A DNA stretch of 62,528 nucleotides from Betaproteobacteria bacterium (GCA_004293675.1 READ01000027.1:1-62528); one strand, 5' to 3'. Counted from the stretch's first letter, positions 26,433 through 37,249 are shown. Numbers and translations are program-made. Notes: generated from the sequence alone by a model not told the origin.

Positions 26433-26440
26433 AGCGACGT

Positions 26441-26813
26441 GAAGTTGGCTGGGCAGTCGCTGGTTACGCTCCTAAAGGGGCGTGACGGGAGGAAGGTCCG
26501 GGCTCCACAGAGCAGGATAGCGGCTAACAGCCGTCCGCCGAAAACGGGGGTGAAAGCCACCGCATAAGGCGAGGACTAGGGCCACAGAGACGAGCGTATT
26601 AAGTTACGGTGAAACGCGGCAACCTCTATCCGGAGCAATACCAAATAGGCATGCGCAGTGAGCGAGTAATCGCTCACCTAAGGCGGCTCGTCGGAGCATG
26701 CGGGTAGGTAGCTTGAGCGCGCGGGTAACTTCGCGCCTAGAGGAATGACCGCCACGGGCATCGGGCAACCGGCGCACGAACAGAACCCGGCCTACAGGCC
26801 AGCTTTGCACATT
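26441..26813 (+). ncRNA. rnpB: RNase P RNA, class A
   Basis: This is the catalytic RNA of RNase P, which matures tRNA 5' ends. The diagnostic 5' region GAGGAAGGTCCGGGCTCC with ACAGAGCAGGATAGC is at about 26490-26522. The GGGTGAAAGCC, GCATAAGGCGAGGA and GTGAAACGCGGCAACCTC segments follow. The 3' P4 strand ACAGAACCCGGCCTACAGGC pairs back with the 5' part. The 5' end is placed at GAAGTTGGCT and the 3' end near 26813, with a few bases of uncertainty. Its protein partner RnpA is encoded at 59898. Confidence 0.96.
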
Positions 26814-26816
26814 CAT

Positions 26817-26854
26817 AAAAAAACGCTCAGTCCGAATTCCGGAGCTGAGCGTTT
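26817..26854 (-). terminator. Rho-independent terminator of chpA
   Basis: AAACGCTCAG (26821-26830) and CTGAGCGTTT (26845-26854) form a perfect 10 bp stem with a short inner hairpin. On the minus strand it is followed by seven T residues (26823-26817). It lies 22 bp after the chpA stop and just past rnpB, so it also could stop rnpB readthrough from the other side, though without a good T-run there. Confidence 0.85.
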
Positions 26855-26875
26855 GGAGCGTTTGCGATTCGCCGA

Positions 26876-29800
26876 TTAATCCGGGCGAACGATGTGCGCT
26901 GTGTATTTCACGACGAGCCCCATGAGCACTTCGTCTTGGTACGGTTTACCCAAGTATTCATCGACGCCCAATTCCATCGCGTGATTGCGATGTTTTTCGG
27001 CAGTCCGCGACGTAATCATGATGATCGGAATATTGTTTTGACGGTTATCAGCCTTGAGTGTTTTGGTGAACTCAAAGCCATCCATACGCGGCATTTCAAT
27101 ATCGAGCAAGATCACATCAGGGTTGACATCGGCGAGCACTTGTAGCGCGTCGAGGCCGTCTTTGGCGGTGAGCGCTTTGTAGCCCTCGCGCTCCAACAAA
27201 CGCGTGGTGATTTTTCGCACTGTGAGCGAGTCATCGACCACCAAAACGATCGGTTGTCGCGCTTCGACTTGAACCGGTTCGGGTATCGCAACAGGCGGTT
27301 CGGCGGGGGCGACAGCGGCCGTTGCCACAGGCGGAGCCGCCGGAGGTGCGAAGGATGCGATGACGGGAGTCAGTGTCGGCACAGGTGTTGGCGATGGCGC
27401 TGGCGCTGGTACTGGCACCGGTGTTGGCGCTACCGGCAGGCTTGGTGCTGGCATCGGCAACGGCGCAGACGCCACCGCCGGAGCTAACTGCGGCATTGCC
27501 GGTGGCGTGTAAGTCACTTCAACGGGCGCAGCAACCGGAGCGTCGTTCACCACCGGCTGTGTAACCACGCTCGGCGCGGGTGTCGGCTCAATGGTTTTTG
27601 CGGTAGCGTGAGCCGTCGTCGGTTCGGCAGCAGGCAGCACGGCCTCAACCACGGCGCTCGAGAGCGGCACGGCTGCGATTGATGGCGGTTCGACCAGGGC
27701 TTCGAGTTTAGTCACTACTGCAGCCGTAGCTGGCACCCTAGCGGCGACGGGCTGCGGCGTGAATGGCTGCGCGTGCGTAATCGTTGCCAAAGTAAGTGCT
27801 AGCGGATCGAGCAGCAAAGCAATCGTGCCGTTGCCCAGCACCGTGAGTCCTGCCATGCCCGGCACGCGAGCGAGCTGCGGTCCATAGGGCTTGGCGACGA
27901 CCTCTTGGTTGCCGATAACTTTGTCAATTTCGATGGCCGCCGAGGCGATACCCGCGCGAACAAACGCAACCGAGTACGAGCGCTGATTCGGTGGTGCATC
28001 GATTTTTGCGCCGAGCAATGTGCTCAGGTGGCGATACGGCACGAAATTACCAGCCACATCAATTTGCTTTGCGGCGAGCGCGACGGTGCGATCGCGAAGC
28101 GGCAACTGACGCACCGTTTCGATCAGGGAGGACGGAATACCGTAAACGGACGATCCAACCTGAACCAACAACACCTGCGTAACGGCGAGCGTTAATGGCA
28201 CCGACAGGGTAAACGTCGTTCCGACGCCCGATTGCGTAGAGGCGACCACGCGACCGCCGAGCGCTGCGAGTTCGCTGCGCACCACGTCCATGCCAACACC
28301 GCGTCCGGCAATCGCGGTGACTTGGTCAGCCGTGGAGAAGCCGGGACGGAAGATCAACTCGATAAGTTGAACGTCGCTTACCTCTTGATTTGCATCGAGC
28401 AGGCCGAGTGAAACCGCTTTATCGCGAACGCGTGGCAGCGAAATGCCCTGTCCGTCATCAGAGAACGCGATGACAACTTCGTTGCCTTGCTGTCGCACCG
28501 AGACGTTGATCTCGCCGATTTCAGGTTTCCGGGCGAGTGCACGCGACGCGGCGACCTCGACGCCGTGCGCGAGCGCGTTGCGCACCAAGTGCTCCAATAC
28601 GGGCACCAAGCGCTCCAAAACACCACGATCCATTTCGATCCGGCCGCCCACGATTTCCAAGTTGGCGCGTTTTGAAACGTCTTTGGCGGTTTGCCGAAGC
28701 ACGCGGTACAGGCGCTCAGAAACGCTTGAGAATGGAACCGTGCGAAGCGATTGCAAACGCAGTTGAACCGAGCGCGACAATCGGGTTTGCGCCGATAGCG
28801 CGGTTTCAGCGTCTGCGATGTTTTTAAGCAAGGTTTGCTGAACGGTCGCCACGTCGTTCACGCCCTCCGCCAAGCCGCGGGTGAGCTCTTGGAAGCGGGT
28901 GTAGCGATCAAATTCGAGCGGGTCGAACGCTGATTCTTGATCCAAGCGCGATTGAATTTGCGATTCGCCTTGAATCTCAATTTCACGAAGTTGGCCACGC
29001 AGACGCACCACGAAGGATGTGAGATCAACAAGGCCCGACTTGAGGCCACGCAATTCGCTCTCGATGCGCGAACGATTAATGGCGATCTCACCCGCTTCGT
29101 CAGCGAGCGATTCAACCGCGTCGCTTCGTACACGCAGGTAGGCGATATTTGCATCGGCACCCGCAAGCGCGGGCAACGCGACCGCTTCCGCTGCACGTTG
29201 TGGCACCGTTGCGACCGCTGCCAGTGGCAGGCTCTGCGCGACGGGCTGAGCAATAGCGTCCAACACAGACGCCGTTCCAAGCGCGGGCGTTGTGTCGGCG
29301 ACCGCGAGCGTATCGGTATCTGTATCAATATCAAGGCCGGCGTCGACGATCTCCGTCGGCGCGGCTGCACCTTGAGTACCTGCAGCAAATCGCGGAAGCA
29401 CAACGTCGTACTTACCGGCGGTCAGCGCCTCGAGCACGTACGCGACGTCGTCGAATTGTTCTTCAAGTCGATCTACGTCGCTTGAAACTAAATGGCCCGA
29501 TCGCTCGGTGATAGCCGTTTCAAGCAAGTGCGTGAGCTCGCCCAGTCGCATCGCTCCGGCCATCCGCGCGCTGCCCTTGAGGGTGTGCAGCGTTCGCTTC
29601 AACCCATCGAGCTCTGCCGCAGATTCGGGTTCGCGTTTGAGTGAGCGCAGTTGAGCGCTCGCCACCGGGAATAGATCCTGCGCTTCTTCGAGGAAGATTG
29701 GCAACACTTGTACGTCGATGTCGTCGGCCACACCAACCAGCGGATCGGTTTCAACACCCATCGACCTGACGTCGTGTTCGGGGGCACGCGCCGCTAAAAC

Positions 29801-32800
29801 GGGGGCCGCGCGCTCCACTGCAAAGCTCACCACCGGAGCAACTGCTGCCGCCGCCGCGAGTGCTGCGATTGGCAGCGCCGCGGTCGGAACAAACGATTGA
29901 TCGGCGCGAGCGCTGATCGGTGCCGGCGTTGCCGACGACAACACAGCGGCGACGGGCGGCGCAGATGCCGGCATCGGCGTAGAAACGATAAGCGCAGAGG
30001 AATCGACAGGCGCGCTAACGCTCGACACGCTGGTCGTCTCAGTCACGCTGATCGATGGAATGTGTATTTCTTCGAAGGCTGGCGTTTGAGCTGGCGCGAA
30101 TGAACTCGACTCGACGCTGTCTGGCGTCGTATCGGCCGCTGCTACTGGCGTAGCATCAGAAAGCCGAACGAATGGCTCGTTAGCGAATGCTGGCGTCAGT
30201 GGCAGTGCATCGATGGTCGTGCTTGCGCTGATCGGAGCGACCGAGAGCTCAGGTTCGTCATCCAAATCGGCAACGGTGATGCTGACAATTTCAGCTTCAG
30301 TTCCGCCACGAGTCGTGCCGCTGGCCACGATTGCCGCTTCAAGTTCAGTCGACAGCGCGGCAATTTCTGCCCGATCTTCGGCGGCCGGTGCCATGCGCGC
30401 TTGCAGACGCAGGACGACAGTCTGCAACACGTTAACGGCGCGCGCAATCGTTGTGAGGCTGTCATCGCTGCCGCCCATTTTGCGCAAACCGATAAGCGCT
30501 TCTTCGAGCAGTCCCGCAAAATTCCCGACCTCTGTAAATCCGGCGGTTCGATGAATGCCGCAGAGCGTGTGGCTCGCACGAATCATGGGGTCGCTGGGCG
30601 GCAAACCGGGATCAAATTGCAATAACGACAGCTCTTGTTCCAGCGTATGAACGTGGGCTCTCGCCTCATCAGACATGATCGAAAACAGCGACCGGCTAAG
30701 GCGAACGCCATCAATTTCAACCTCGTCGGACAGCGATGCGTAATTGACGGGAACATAGGGCTGTTCAGCGAGCTCGATGCCCATCGCGTCGACGAACAGT
30801 GGCTCGGACGTGCCATGATCCGAGGGTGACAACGATGGAAGATCGGCGAGCGTGTCGGCCGAAGTATCTGCGCGCTTGGCGCTAGGCGCTGGCGTGGTGG
30901 CCGCAATCGGCGCGCTGACGAAATCAAAGGCGCTGCCGTCAAACAGCGGCTCAATCGTCTCGGCTGCGGCAGCGCTTGGCGCGAAATTCACGGCCGCAAC
31001 GGAGCCCGCGACAGCCGCTGAGGCGAATGCAGCCGTAGCTAACGGCGCTGCGGCTGCAGGTGCTGCGATCGAAGCGGGTGCGGGTGCGGGCGTCGCTACG
31101 GTTGCTGCAATCGCTGGAGCAGAGTGAGTTACCGGTGAGCAACGCGCGATCAATGCCTCAAACGCAGCGGCGGGAACGCTGGCGACTTGACCCGAGGTGA
31201 GCTCGTCGACCCAGACTCGAAATTGCACGACGGCGGCGTCCACCAAATCGAGCTCGATGTTCGTTGCTGTGCGCTCCACTTCGAGCGCTTCATTGAGCAC
31301 CTTTTCTACGCGCCAGGCGACGTCGCCCAGTGCCTGCTGGCCGACCATCCGGCCGCTACCCTTGAGAGTGTGAAAGCCGCGTCGAATGTCGACGAGTTGA
31401 CTACGTTGACTGTTGTCAGTGCGGTAGATCTTGGCTGATTGCGAGACTGCGTCGAGCACCTCGCGCGCCTCTTCGATGAAAATTTCAAGTAGCGCCGAGT
31501 CTTGGGAATCGCCGCTTGACGCCAATAAATCACGTGTTTGCGCTGAGATAGCGGGGACCGCGATGGTCTCGCCGAACAGCTCCCCGAGGTGCTGTGCCAA
31601 ACGCGTCGAGTCCGTTGCGGCGAGCGCCGCGACCGCACCTTTGGCAGCGTTGGCCATCGCCGCGTCATACATGAGCTCAGCGTCACGAGCGATATGCTCC
31701 AAATCGTCTCGCATCGCAGCGCGAATGACCGGATCGTTGGGTGCCGCGATGAGCGCGCTGTGGCGACCGCGCAGCCGCCGAACGCGTCCGGCAACTGAAG
31801 TTTCAACCGTTTCCTCGATGGCGATCGTCATACCGCCCGATGCGTCACCCGAACGAAGCAATGCCCACAACGATTCGATCACCGCATCGGCACGTGCGCC
31901 GCGACGTTCACGAACATCAACATAGAAACCAAAGCCCGCCAAAACATTGGCAAGCAGTTCGATTTCGCCCGGACGCGCGGCGTCAGAAGCGTTGGCCAAA
32001 GCGATCAAGCGTTGTGATGCCTCGCCGAGTAATCCGTTGGCGTCGTTCCAGCCCAGCAAACGAAGCGCCCCCGAGACTTGCGTGAGCAACGCTGGGACCT
32101 GTGTGAGCTCTTCGGTAGCCGACGCGTCGCGGAACACTGCGTCGAGGGCGAGCTCGACCTGTCGCATGTTGGCGCGAATCTCGCGGCACACCTGCCCCAC
32201 CGTTTCGCGCTCTTGCGCCATGCGCGTGAGCGACGTCGCAGTGTCGGCATCTTGGAATTCCTGAGGAATAGGAGCCCGACTGGTGGCGTAAGAAAGACGC
32301 GTTAAAGCGTTGCTGACCTGCGTTGGGAATGAACGTGGCAGCGCGCTGAGGTGCTCAAGCGCCGTCTCAAGTAACAGCAAACAAGACGCAAACTCCAGCG
32401 ACGTATCGTCGCTCAGTGATTTGCCAGAAACGACGGGGGCAGCCGCCGCAAGGCCGCGCCCCAGTTCAGACAAGCTCTCGACGCCGATTGCCTGGCAGGC
32501 CAGTGGCAATTCATCAACGGCTTCCGCGAGGCGCTCTGCCGCGCCAGTCCTGTTAACCGAGAGCGCCGACCAGGCATCTTTGCAGCGCAAGACAATCGCG
32601 TTAAGCGCAGTAATCGCTGGCCGGAGGCCGACGACATCAATTTCGCGAGGTTGGCGTTTCGGCACCAGCACGTCAAGTTCGTAGAGTTCGCGGACTTGAT
32701 CTGTGGCGGGGTGGGACTGCGTGGCGCGGGCGACGTGGTAGAGCACTTCACGCTTTAGACGATCCGCGACCTTGGTCGACCCCTCGACCATTCGACGAAT

Positions 32801-33520
32801 CTGCAAATCAATACGAGCGAACAGCTGCTTAACCGATGTAGACGGTTCGACGGCACGCTCTTGAAGTGCGGCGAGTAGGGCGCCTGTGGTCCACCAAAAT
32901 GCTCTTTGCGAAGGCAGTGGATAAACCGATTGAATCCCCGTCACTGCCCCTGCCATCGCGGAGAGCCCTGTTTCGCTGCCGCGCAGCCACTCTAACAAGC
33001 CCTTTTGAAAATCGCGGCGATGCCTGAGTAAAAATGACGGTGTGCGCAACGGATCGACTTCATCGCCCACCGTTGTTTTCGAAGGCTTACGGCTCAAGTC
33101 TGGGAAGAACAAATCCGCCGGTCCGAACCGAACGTCACGCAATTTACCAAGCGCGAGGTACTCGGGGAGAAAGCGCAACGGGACAGGCGATTGACCCACC
33201 GCAATTTCTTGTAGATGCGCAATCAAGCGCCTACAGGCACCTCCGACCAAACGCAGCGCTTCTGCACGAACGACCTGCGGTTCGTCGGGAAAGTGGATTT
33301 CGAACTCTCGAACGAGAACAGCCAAGCCCTCCGCTCCGACAAGCTCGAAAGCACCGGTGACCCTGTGTAGATTGGTTCTAACCGCAACGACGTTTGGGCC
33401 ACTGTCGCCGTCTTTGAGCTTTTCAATTTGCTCGATCACCGCGACCAGCGTGGCGTCGAGCTCTTGCTTTACCCAAACAATTGGGCCGCTGTCGAGTTCG
33501 AGCGGAATATCAATGGGCAC
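26876..33520 (-). CDS. chpA: ChpA/PilL hybrid histidine kinase of the type IV pilus Chp system
   Basis: A 2214 aa CheA-like kinase that should phosphorylate PilG and PilH to control pilus-driven twitching. Hpt-type histidine motifs: a degenerate one near 52 (NLHRVTGAFEL), FHTLKGSGRMVG near 716, an altered one near 986 (SHTLCGIHRTAG) and LHTLKGSARMAG near 1310. Ala/Pro/Thr-rich linkers separate them. The kinase core has LVRNALAHGVE (about 1643), FSDDGQGI and GRGVGMDVVRSELAALGGRV, followed by a CheW-like domain. After a Pro/Ala linker (about 1890-2085) comes a receiver domain with LVVDDSLTVRKI, LLDIEMPRMDG and GKPY. It ends a pilG-H-I-J-chpA operon; pilK and chpB are missing between or after. 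Confidence 0.93.
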   Translation of the reverse strand: MPIDIPLELDSGPIVWVKQELDATLVAVIEQIEKLKDGDSGPNVVAVRTNLHRVTGAFELVGAEGLAVLVREFEIHFPDEPQVVRAEALRLVGGACRRLIAHLQEIAVGQSPVPLRFLPEYLALGKLRDVRFGPADLFFPDLSRKPSKTTVGDEVDPLRTPSFLLRHRRDFQKGLLEWLRGSETGLSAMAGAVTGIQSVYPLPSQRAFWWTTGALLAALQERAVEPSTSVKQLFARIDLQIRRMVEGSTKVADRLKREVLYHVARATQSHPATDQVRELYELDVLVPKRQPREIDVVGLRPAITALNAIVLRCKDAWSALSVNRTGAAERLAEAVDELPLACQAIGVESLSELGRGLAAAAPVVSGKSLSDDTSLEFASCLLLLETALEHLSALPRSFPTQVSNALTRLSYATSRAPIPQEFQDADTATSLTRMAQERETVGQVCREIRANMRQVELALDAVFRDASATEELTQVPALLTQVSGALRLLGWNDANGLLGEASQRLIALANASDAARPGEIELLANVLAGFGFYVDVRERRGARADAVIESLWALLRSGDASGGMTIAIEETVETSVAGRVRRLRGRHSALIAAPNDPVIRAAMRDDLEHIARDAELMYDAAMANAAKGAVAALAATDSTRLAQHLGELFGETIAVPAISAQTRDLLASSGDSQDSALLEIFIEEAREVLDAVSQSAKIYRTDNSQRSQLVDIRRGFHTLKGSGRMVGQQALGDVAWRVEKVLNEALEVERTATNIELDLVDAAVVQFRVWVDELTSGQVASVPAAAFEALIARCSPVTHSAPAIAATVATPAPAPASIAAPAAAAPLATAAFASAAVAGSVAAVNFAPSAAAAETIEPLFDGSAFDFVSAPIAATTPAPSAKRADTSADTLADLPSLSPSDHGTSEPLFVDAMGIELAEQPYVPVNYASLSDEVEIDGVRLSRSLFSIMSDEARAHVHTLEQELSLLQFDPGLPPSDPMIRASHTLCGIHRTAGFTEVGNFAGLLEEALIGLRKMGGSDDSLTTIARAVNVLQTVVLRLQARMAPAAEDRAEIAALSTELEAAIVASGTTRGGTEAEIVSITVADLDDEPELSVAPISASTTIDALPLTPAFANEPFVRLSDATPVAAADTTPDSVESSSFAPAQTPAFEEIHIPSISVTETTSVSSVSAPVDSSALIVSTPMPASAPPVAAVLSSATPAPISARADQSFVPTAALPIAALAAAAAVAPVVSFAVERAAPVLAARAPEHDVRSMGVETDPLVGVADDIDVQVLPIFLEEAQDLFPVASAQLRSLKREPESAAELDGLKRTLHTLKGSARMAGAMRLGELTHLLETAITERSGHLVSSDVDRLEEQFDDVAYVLEALTAGKYDVVLPRFAAGTQGAAAPTEIVDAGLDIDTDTDTLAVADTTPALGTASVLDAIAQPVAQSLPLAAVATVPQRAAEAVALPALAGADANIAYLRVRSDAVESLADEAGEIAINRSRIESELRGLKSGLVDLTSFVVRLRGQLREIEIQGESQIQSRLDQESAFDPLEFDRYTRFQELTRGLAEGVNDVATVQQTLLKNIADAETALSAQTRLSRSVQLRLQSLRTVPFSSVSERLYRVLRQTAKDVSKRANLEIVGGRIEMDRGVLERLVPVLEHLVRNALAHGVEVAASRALARKPEIGEINVSVRQQGNEVVIAFSDDGQGISLPRVRDKAVSLGLLDANQEVSDVQLIELIFRPGFSTADQVTAIAGRGVGMDVVRSELAALGGRVVASTQSGVGTTFTLSVPLTLAVTQVLLVQVGSSVYGIPSSLIETVRQLPLRDRTVALAAKQIDVAGNFVPYRHLSTLLGAKIDAPPNQRSYSVAFVRAGIASAAIEIDKVIGNQEVVAKPYGPQLARVPGMAGLTVLGNGTIALLLDPLALTLATITHAQPFTPQPVAARVPATAAVVTKLEALVEPPSIAAVPLSSAVVEAVLPAAEPTTAHATAKTIEPTPAPSVVTQPVVNDAPVAAPVEVTYTPPAMPQLAPAVASAPLPMPAPSLPVAPTPVPVPAPAPSPTPVPTLTPVIASFAPPAAPPVATAAVAPAEPPVAIPEPVQVEARQPIVLVVDDSLTVRKITTRLLEREGYKALTAKDGLDALQVLADVNPDVILLDIEMPRMDGFEFTKTLKADNRQNNIPIIMITSRTAEKHRNHAMELGVDEYLGKPYQDEVLMGLVVKYTAHIVRPD

Positions 33521-33537
33521 GCAATACTCCTAACGAA

Positions 33538-35733
33538 CTAAACCTTAAAGCCGGCAACCGAACCGCGCAGCGTTTGCGCGAGGCGACCGAGTTCGTCAAT
33601 CGAAACGTTGGATTGTTGCGAGCCTCGCGACGTCTCCTCAGTCACAGCAAGAATGTCCTGCATGCCGCGCGTCACGTCAGACACCGATTGCGACTGCGTA
33701 GTGGTCTGAGCGGAAATGTTGCCCACCAAGCCCGCAAGGTCACGAGAAACTCGATTAATTTCGGCGAGCGCTTGACCCGCAGCGTCCGACAGTCGCGTTC
33801 CCTCAACCACACCCTGAGTGGTTTTTTCCATCGCGTTAACAGCGTCTTGTGTGTCGGCCTGAATGGCGCGCACCAGTGCTTCAATTTGCTTGGTTGCCTC
33901 GGCGGAGCGCTCAGCGAGTCGTTGAACCTCTTCGGCAACTACGGTAAATCCGCGTCCGGCTTCACCTGCTGACGCTGCTTGAATTGCAGCGTTAAGTGCA
34001 AGCACGTTGGTCTGCTCGGTAATGTCGGAAATCAGTTCAACGATTTCGCCAATTTCCTGCGAGCTTTCGCCCAGTCGCTTAATCCGTTTGGACGATTCCT
34101 GAATTTGCGCCCGGATTTCGTTCATGCCGGCAATCTGGTTTTGCACTGCCATGGCTCCCTGTTCCGAAGCCGCAAGCGATTGCTGCGCAACCACGGAGCC
34201 TTGAGAGGCTGAAGACGACACCTCGTTAATCGACTGCGCCATTTGGAGCACGAGCGCACTGGCTCGTTGAATCTCGGTCGATTGCCGCTGCGAGGCTTGG
34301 TAAAGACGCTGCGAGATGGACTGCGCAGTCTGCGTGGCGGTTGCCACATCACCCGTCGTCGAGTTAATGTCAGAAACTACTTTTCTCAATTCATCAACGG
34401 TGAAGTTGATCGAGTCCGCAATCGCACCGGTCACGTCTTCGGTCACGCTGGCATGAACCGTCAAATCGCCGTCAGCGAGTGTTCCCATTTCGTTAAGTAG
34501 TCGCAAAATAGCTTCTTGGTTTCGCTGGTTTTCAACTTCACTTTCGGCGGCGCGGGCACGAGCGTCATTGAGGTAGAACATACCAAGTGCGATACCGAAG
34601 AGAATCGAGAGCAGCCCGAACAAACCGGCTAGCCACAGCGCGAAAACACTGGTGTTTCCTGCACCCTCATACTTGGTACTGAGCGTCTTGGCATCAGCCA
34701 TGAGCGGTTCGGCCTCTTGCGCAATCACCTTCGCAGCTTGTTTGCCGGCGAGCAGACGTGGCATGGAGCGCAGTACCTCAACCAAACGCTTCTCTGTTTC
34801 CTGAAACCGTCCGCCGATCTCGGTCAGCGTTTGTTTCGCCTCGGGGTCACGCGTTGCGTTCACCCGCAGCGTTTCGCTGCCCTGCGTCAACCCGTTGACA
34901 ATGTCGCGGAATGTGGCGGTGTCTTTTCCGAGCAAAAACGCTACGTCAGAGTCAACCTCGTCGCCGATCAGTGCGTTCGCATTTTTCGCGATGCGCTGTG
35001 TCAACATAACTAAGTTGTTGGACAGCGCACTTTCGCGGGCGCCAGCGCTGGCGAGCTGAGTCGCGAGCTGCTCGGTCAACTCAAGCAGGCCCTGATTGCC
35101 TTGATTGACGTTACTAACCGCTTGTGACAACGACGTCAAAATCGCACGCGAAGCCATCAACTCTTCGACTTTGGGCTCAATGTTGCCCCAGCGCGCTTCC
35201 ACGGCACCGACAGCGTCCTTTATCGTCTTTGTTTGCGGCTCAGACAGTGAAACGTTTCCGTAATCGCCGCCGCGCGCCAACGCGTCCAAGTTCTTCTTAA
35301 ACTGAGCACGGCTCGAGTCCAGCACGTCAAAAGCACCCGCTGCGCCCATTTCGGATTGCGCTCCGCCGCGGGCGAGACGCTGTGCAAGCATCTGCATTTC
35401 GGTGGCCGCCGCAACCTGGGCAGCATTTTTACGCGCCTCAATCGCGTAGAGCGCGAAAGCGCCGACCATCAACGCGAAGCTAGTGAGCAGTGCAGTCGCA
35501 AGGTATTGGAACTGCTTGGCGGGTGGCAAGTGGCCGATGAGAGGGAGCCGTTTTGCCCCGCCGGATCCACGGCTAGCGGCCCGCAACTGCTCGACAACAG
35601 ATTCGGAGCCCGTGGGGTCATAGTTGCCCCCCATGATGGCCGTGTCCGTTGCGATGGGTGTGGCCATTACCGTGGGTACAGCGCCATCAACGCGCACCGG
35701 CTTAGCGAAGAATTTTCCGAATTTAAGTTTCAT
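33538..35733 (-). CDS. pilJ: Type IV pilus methyl-accepting chemoreceptor PilJ
   Basis: The chemoreceptor that feeds the Chp kinase. The 731 aa protein has a cytosolic N-terminal tail and a first membrane helix near 80-100 ([20 protein letters not shown]). A periplasmic part with two PilJ-type modules follows. The second helix is near 370-395 ([20 protein letters not shown]), then a HAMP-like stretch and the signalling domain with the hairpin tip [20 protein letters not shown] and [19 protein letters not shown]. The gap to chpA is 17 bp. Confidence 0.94.
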   Translation of the reverse strand: MKLKFGKFFAKPVRVDGAVPTVMATPIATDTAIMGGNYDPTGSESVVEQLRAASRGSGGAKRLPLIGHLPPAKQFQYLATALLTSFALMVGAFALYAIEARKNAAQVAAATEMQMLAQRLARGGAQSEMGAAGAFDVLDSSRAQFKKNLDALARGGDYGNVSLSEPQTKTIKDAVGAVEARWGNIEPKVEELMASRAILTSLSQAVSNVNQGNQGLLELTEQLATQLASAGARESALSNNLVMLTQRIAKNANALIGDEVDSDVAFLLGKDTATFRDIVNGLTQGSETLRVNATRDPEAKQTLTEIGGRFQETEKRLVEVLRSMPRLLAGKQAAKVIAQEAEPLMADAKTLSTKYEGAGNTSVFALWLAGLFGLLSILFGIALGMFYLNDARARAAESEVENQRNQEAILRLLNEMGTLADGDLTVHASVTEDVTGAIADSINFTVDELRKVVSDINSTTGDVATATQTAQSISQRLYQASQRQSTEIQRASALVLQMAQSINEVSSSASQGSVVAQQSLAASEQGAMAVQNQIAGMNEIRAQIQESSKRIKRLGESSQEIGEIVELISDITEQTNVLALNAAIQAASAGEAGRGFTVVAEEVQRLAERSAEATKQIEALVRAIQADTQDAVNAMEKTTQGVVEGTRLSDAAGQALAEINRVSRDLAGLVGNISAQTTTQSQSVSDVTRGMQDILAVTEETSRGSQQSNVSIDELGRLAQTLRGSVAGFKV

Positions 35734-35750
35734 TTTCGTTCCTCGAACAT

Positions 35751-36269
35751 CTAGTTCTGCACTACTTGTAGAAAGTCACTATCCATGACCAAGTTTGCTA
35801 GGTCAATTTCGTACCAAGCGGTACCGTCTTTGTCCTGCCAAGCCGATTTCTCCCATGGGCGAAGCGTTGCTTCTGGGATTCCCACCATGTCGTCAAGCAG
35901 CCGCAATCCTACGACGCGCTCCACCATGATGGCCGTTCTCAGACGAGCCAGTCGCTGTCCCAGCAACACGACGCGCGTCGCGTCGCTGTTCGGCGTGCGC
36001 CGCCCCAGGAGCCATGCCGCCATGTCGCTCACGGCGTACAAAGTGCCGCGCACGTTGGTCACGCCCAAAAACCATGCTTTGGTAAAAGGCACCGATGTGA
36101 CTGCGGTCATCGGCGACACCTCGGCAACGTCGGCCAAATCCAAGAGAAAGTGCCTATTCGCGGCAAAAACAGCCAGACGTGAGTCTCGCTTGGGCTGCGC
36201 CGCAGCTTGCTTCAAGCGTTGCCCGAGTGCAGCTTGAAAATTTAGCAGTCTATTGCGATCACGCGCCAT
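35751..36269 (-). CDS. pilI: CheW-like adaptor PilI
   Basis: A 172 aa CheW-domain protein that couples PilJ to ChpA. The CheW fold is indicated by [20 protein letters not shown], the [20 protein letters not shown] segment and [20 protein letters not shown]. The position between pilH and pilJ is the canonical one for PilI. Confidence 0.92.
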   Translation of the reverse strand: MARDRNRLLNFQAALGQRLKQAAAQPKRDSRLAVFAANRHFLLDLADVAEVSPMTAVTSVPFTKAWFLGVTNVRGTLYAVSDMAAWLLGRRTPNSDATRVVLLGQRLARLRTAIMVERVVGLRLLDDMVGIPEATLRPWEKSAWQDKDGTAWYEIDLANLVMDSDFLQVVQN

Positions 36270-36322
36270 ATTGGGCTCTTATAAGACTTGAGTTGAGATC
36301 GAACAAAACAATTGGCGAAGCA

Positions 36323-36688
36323 TCAACCAAATTTGGCGATTTTTTCAAGCAATTCAGCGGGCGAAACTGGCTTTACGAGGTAGTCACGCGCGCCTTGCCG
36401 CAGCCCCCAGATTTTGTCTGTTTCCTGGTTTTTCGTCGTGCAGATGAGGACGGGAATGTGCTTTGTTGCCTCGTCCCGGGCGATCACGCGAGTCGCTTGA
36501 AATCCGTTGAGCCCTGGCATCACAACGTCCATCAAAATTAAGTCGGGCAGCAATACTTTGGCTTGAGCAACGGCTTGTTCGCCGCTTTCACAGCTGCTGA
36601 CAGTGAAACCAGCGTTCTTGAGCACCTCGGACAAAAAATGCCGTTCGGTGGGGGAGTCGTCGACTACGAGAATATTTCGGATGGGCAT
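36323..36688 (-). CDS. pilH: Response regulator PilH
   Basis: A single-receiver-domain regulator of 121 aa. The acidic pocket (VVDDSPTERH), phospho-acceptor Asp in LILMDVVMPGLNGFQ, Thr in ICTTKNQE and Lys in YLVKPVSPAELL are all present. In the Chp system PilH is thought to drive pilus retraction or act as a phosphate sink. It is 13 bp downstream of pilG. Confidence 0.93.
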   Translation of the reverse strand: MPIRNILVVDDSPTERHFLSEVLKNAGFTVSSCESGEQAVAQAKVLLPDLILMDVVMPGLNGFQATRVIARDEATKHIPVLICTTKNQETDKIWGLRQGARDYLVKPVSPAELLEKIAKFG

Positions 36689-36701
36689 GGTAGGTTAACA
36701 A

Positions 36702-37151
36702 TTAAGCGCGCTGAGTCACAAATTCAGTGACGGCGCCAATCAGGCTATCTTTTGTAAAGGGTTTGGTGAGGTATTGATCTGAGCCAACCATTCGTCCACG
36801 GGCGCGATCAAAGAGTCCGTCTTTCGACGACAGCATTACGACGGGAATCGTGCGAAAACGCTGATGCTTTTTGATCAACGCACAAGTCAAATACCCGTCA
36901 AGTCGAGGCATCATGATGTCAACAAAAACAATGTCTGGCTGGTGATCGGCAATTTTCGCAAGCGCATCGAACCCGTCTTCTGCCAATATCACTTGGTAGC
37001 CGGCTTGAAGCAAAAAAATCTCGGCGCTTCTTCGGATGGTGTTGCTGTCATCGATCACCATGACTTTAACGCCGTGATGGGTCGCCGCTACTTTGTCGTC
37101 GTGCAAAGGCATGAGTTGTTCGAAAAATGACAATGGAATTAAGTGTGCCAT
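36702..37151 (-). CDS. pilG: Response regulator PilG
   Basis: A single receiver domain of 149 aa: VMVIDDSNTIRRSAEIFLLQ, phospho-acceptor region VFVDIMMPRLDGYLTCALIK, VMLSSKDGLFDRARGRMVGS and YLTKPFTKDSL. This sequence pattern is characteristic of PilG, the regulator that promotes pilus extension. The start is uncertain: residues 1-27 before the receiver domain are longer than usual, and Met14 (37112) is an alternative. It leads the five-gene Chp operon and is separated from ilvA by 132 bp with a hairpin. Confidence 0.92.
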   Translation of the reverse strand: MAHLIPLSFFEQLMPLHDDKVAATHHGVKVMVIDDSNTIRRSAEIFLLQAGYQVILAEDGFDALAKIADHQPDIVFVDIMMPRLDGYLTCALIKKHQRFRTIPVVMLSSKDGLFDRARGRMVGSDQYLTKPFTKDSLIGAVTEFVTQRA

Positions 37152-37249
37152 GTTAGCCCGAAAAGTCCTATTTCCGTGTGGCAGTTACCCCAAAAAATCC
37201 CGATTCTGTGCGGCGTTTGCAACGAAAAACGGTGTTTAGACTGAGCAGG

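Noticed and set aside
29897-30103. Several small plus-strand frames inside chpA
   Set aside because: They arise from the Ala/Pro/Thr-rich linkers read in other frames and lack ribosome sites.
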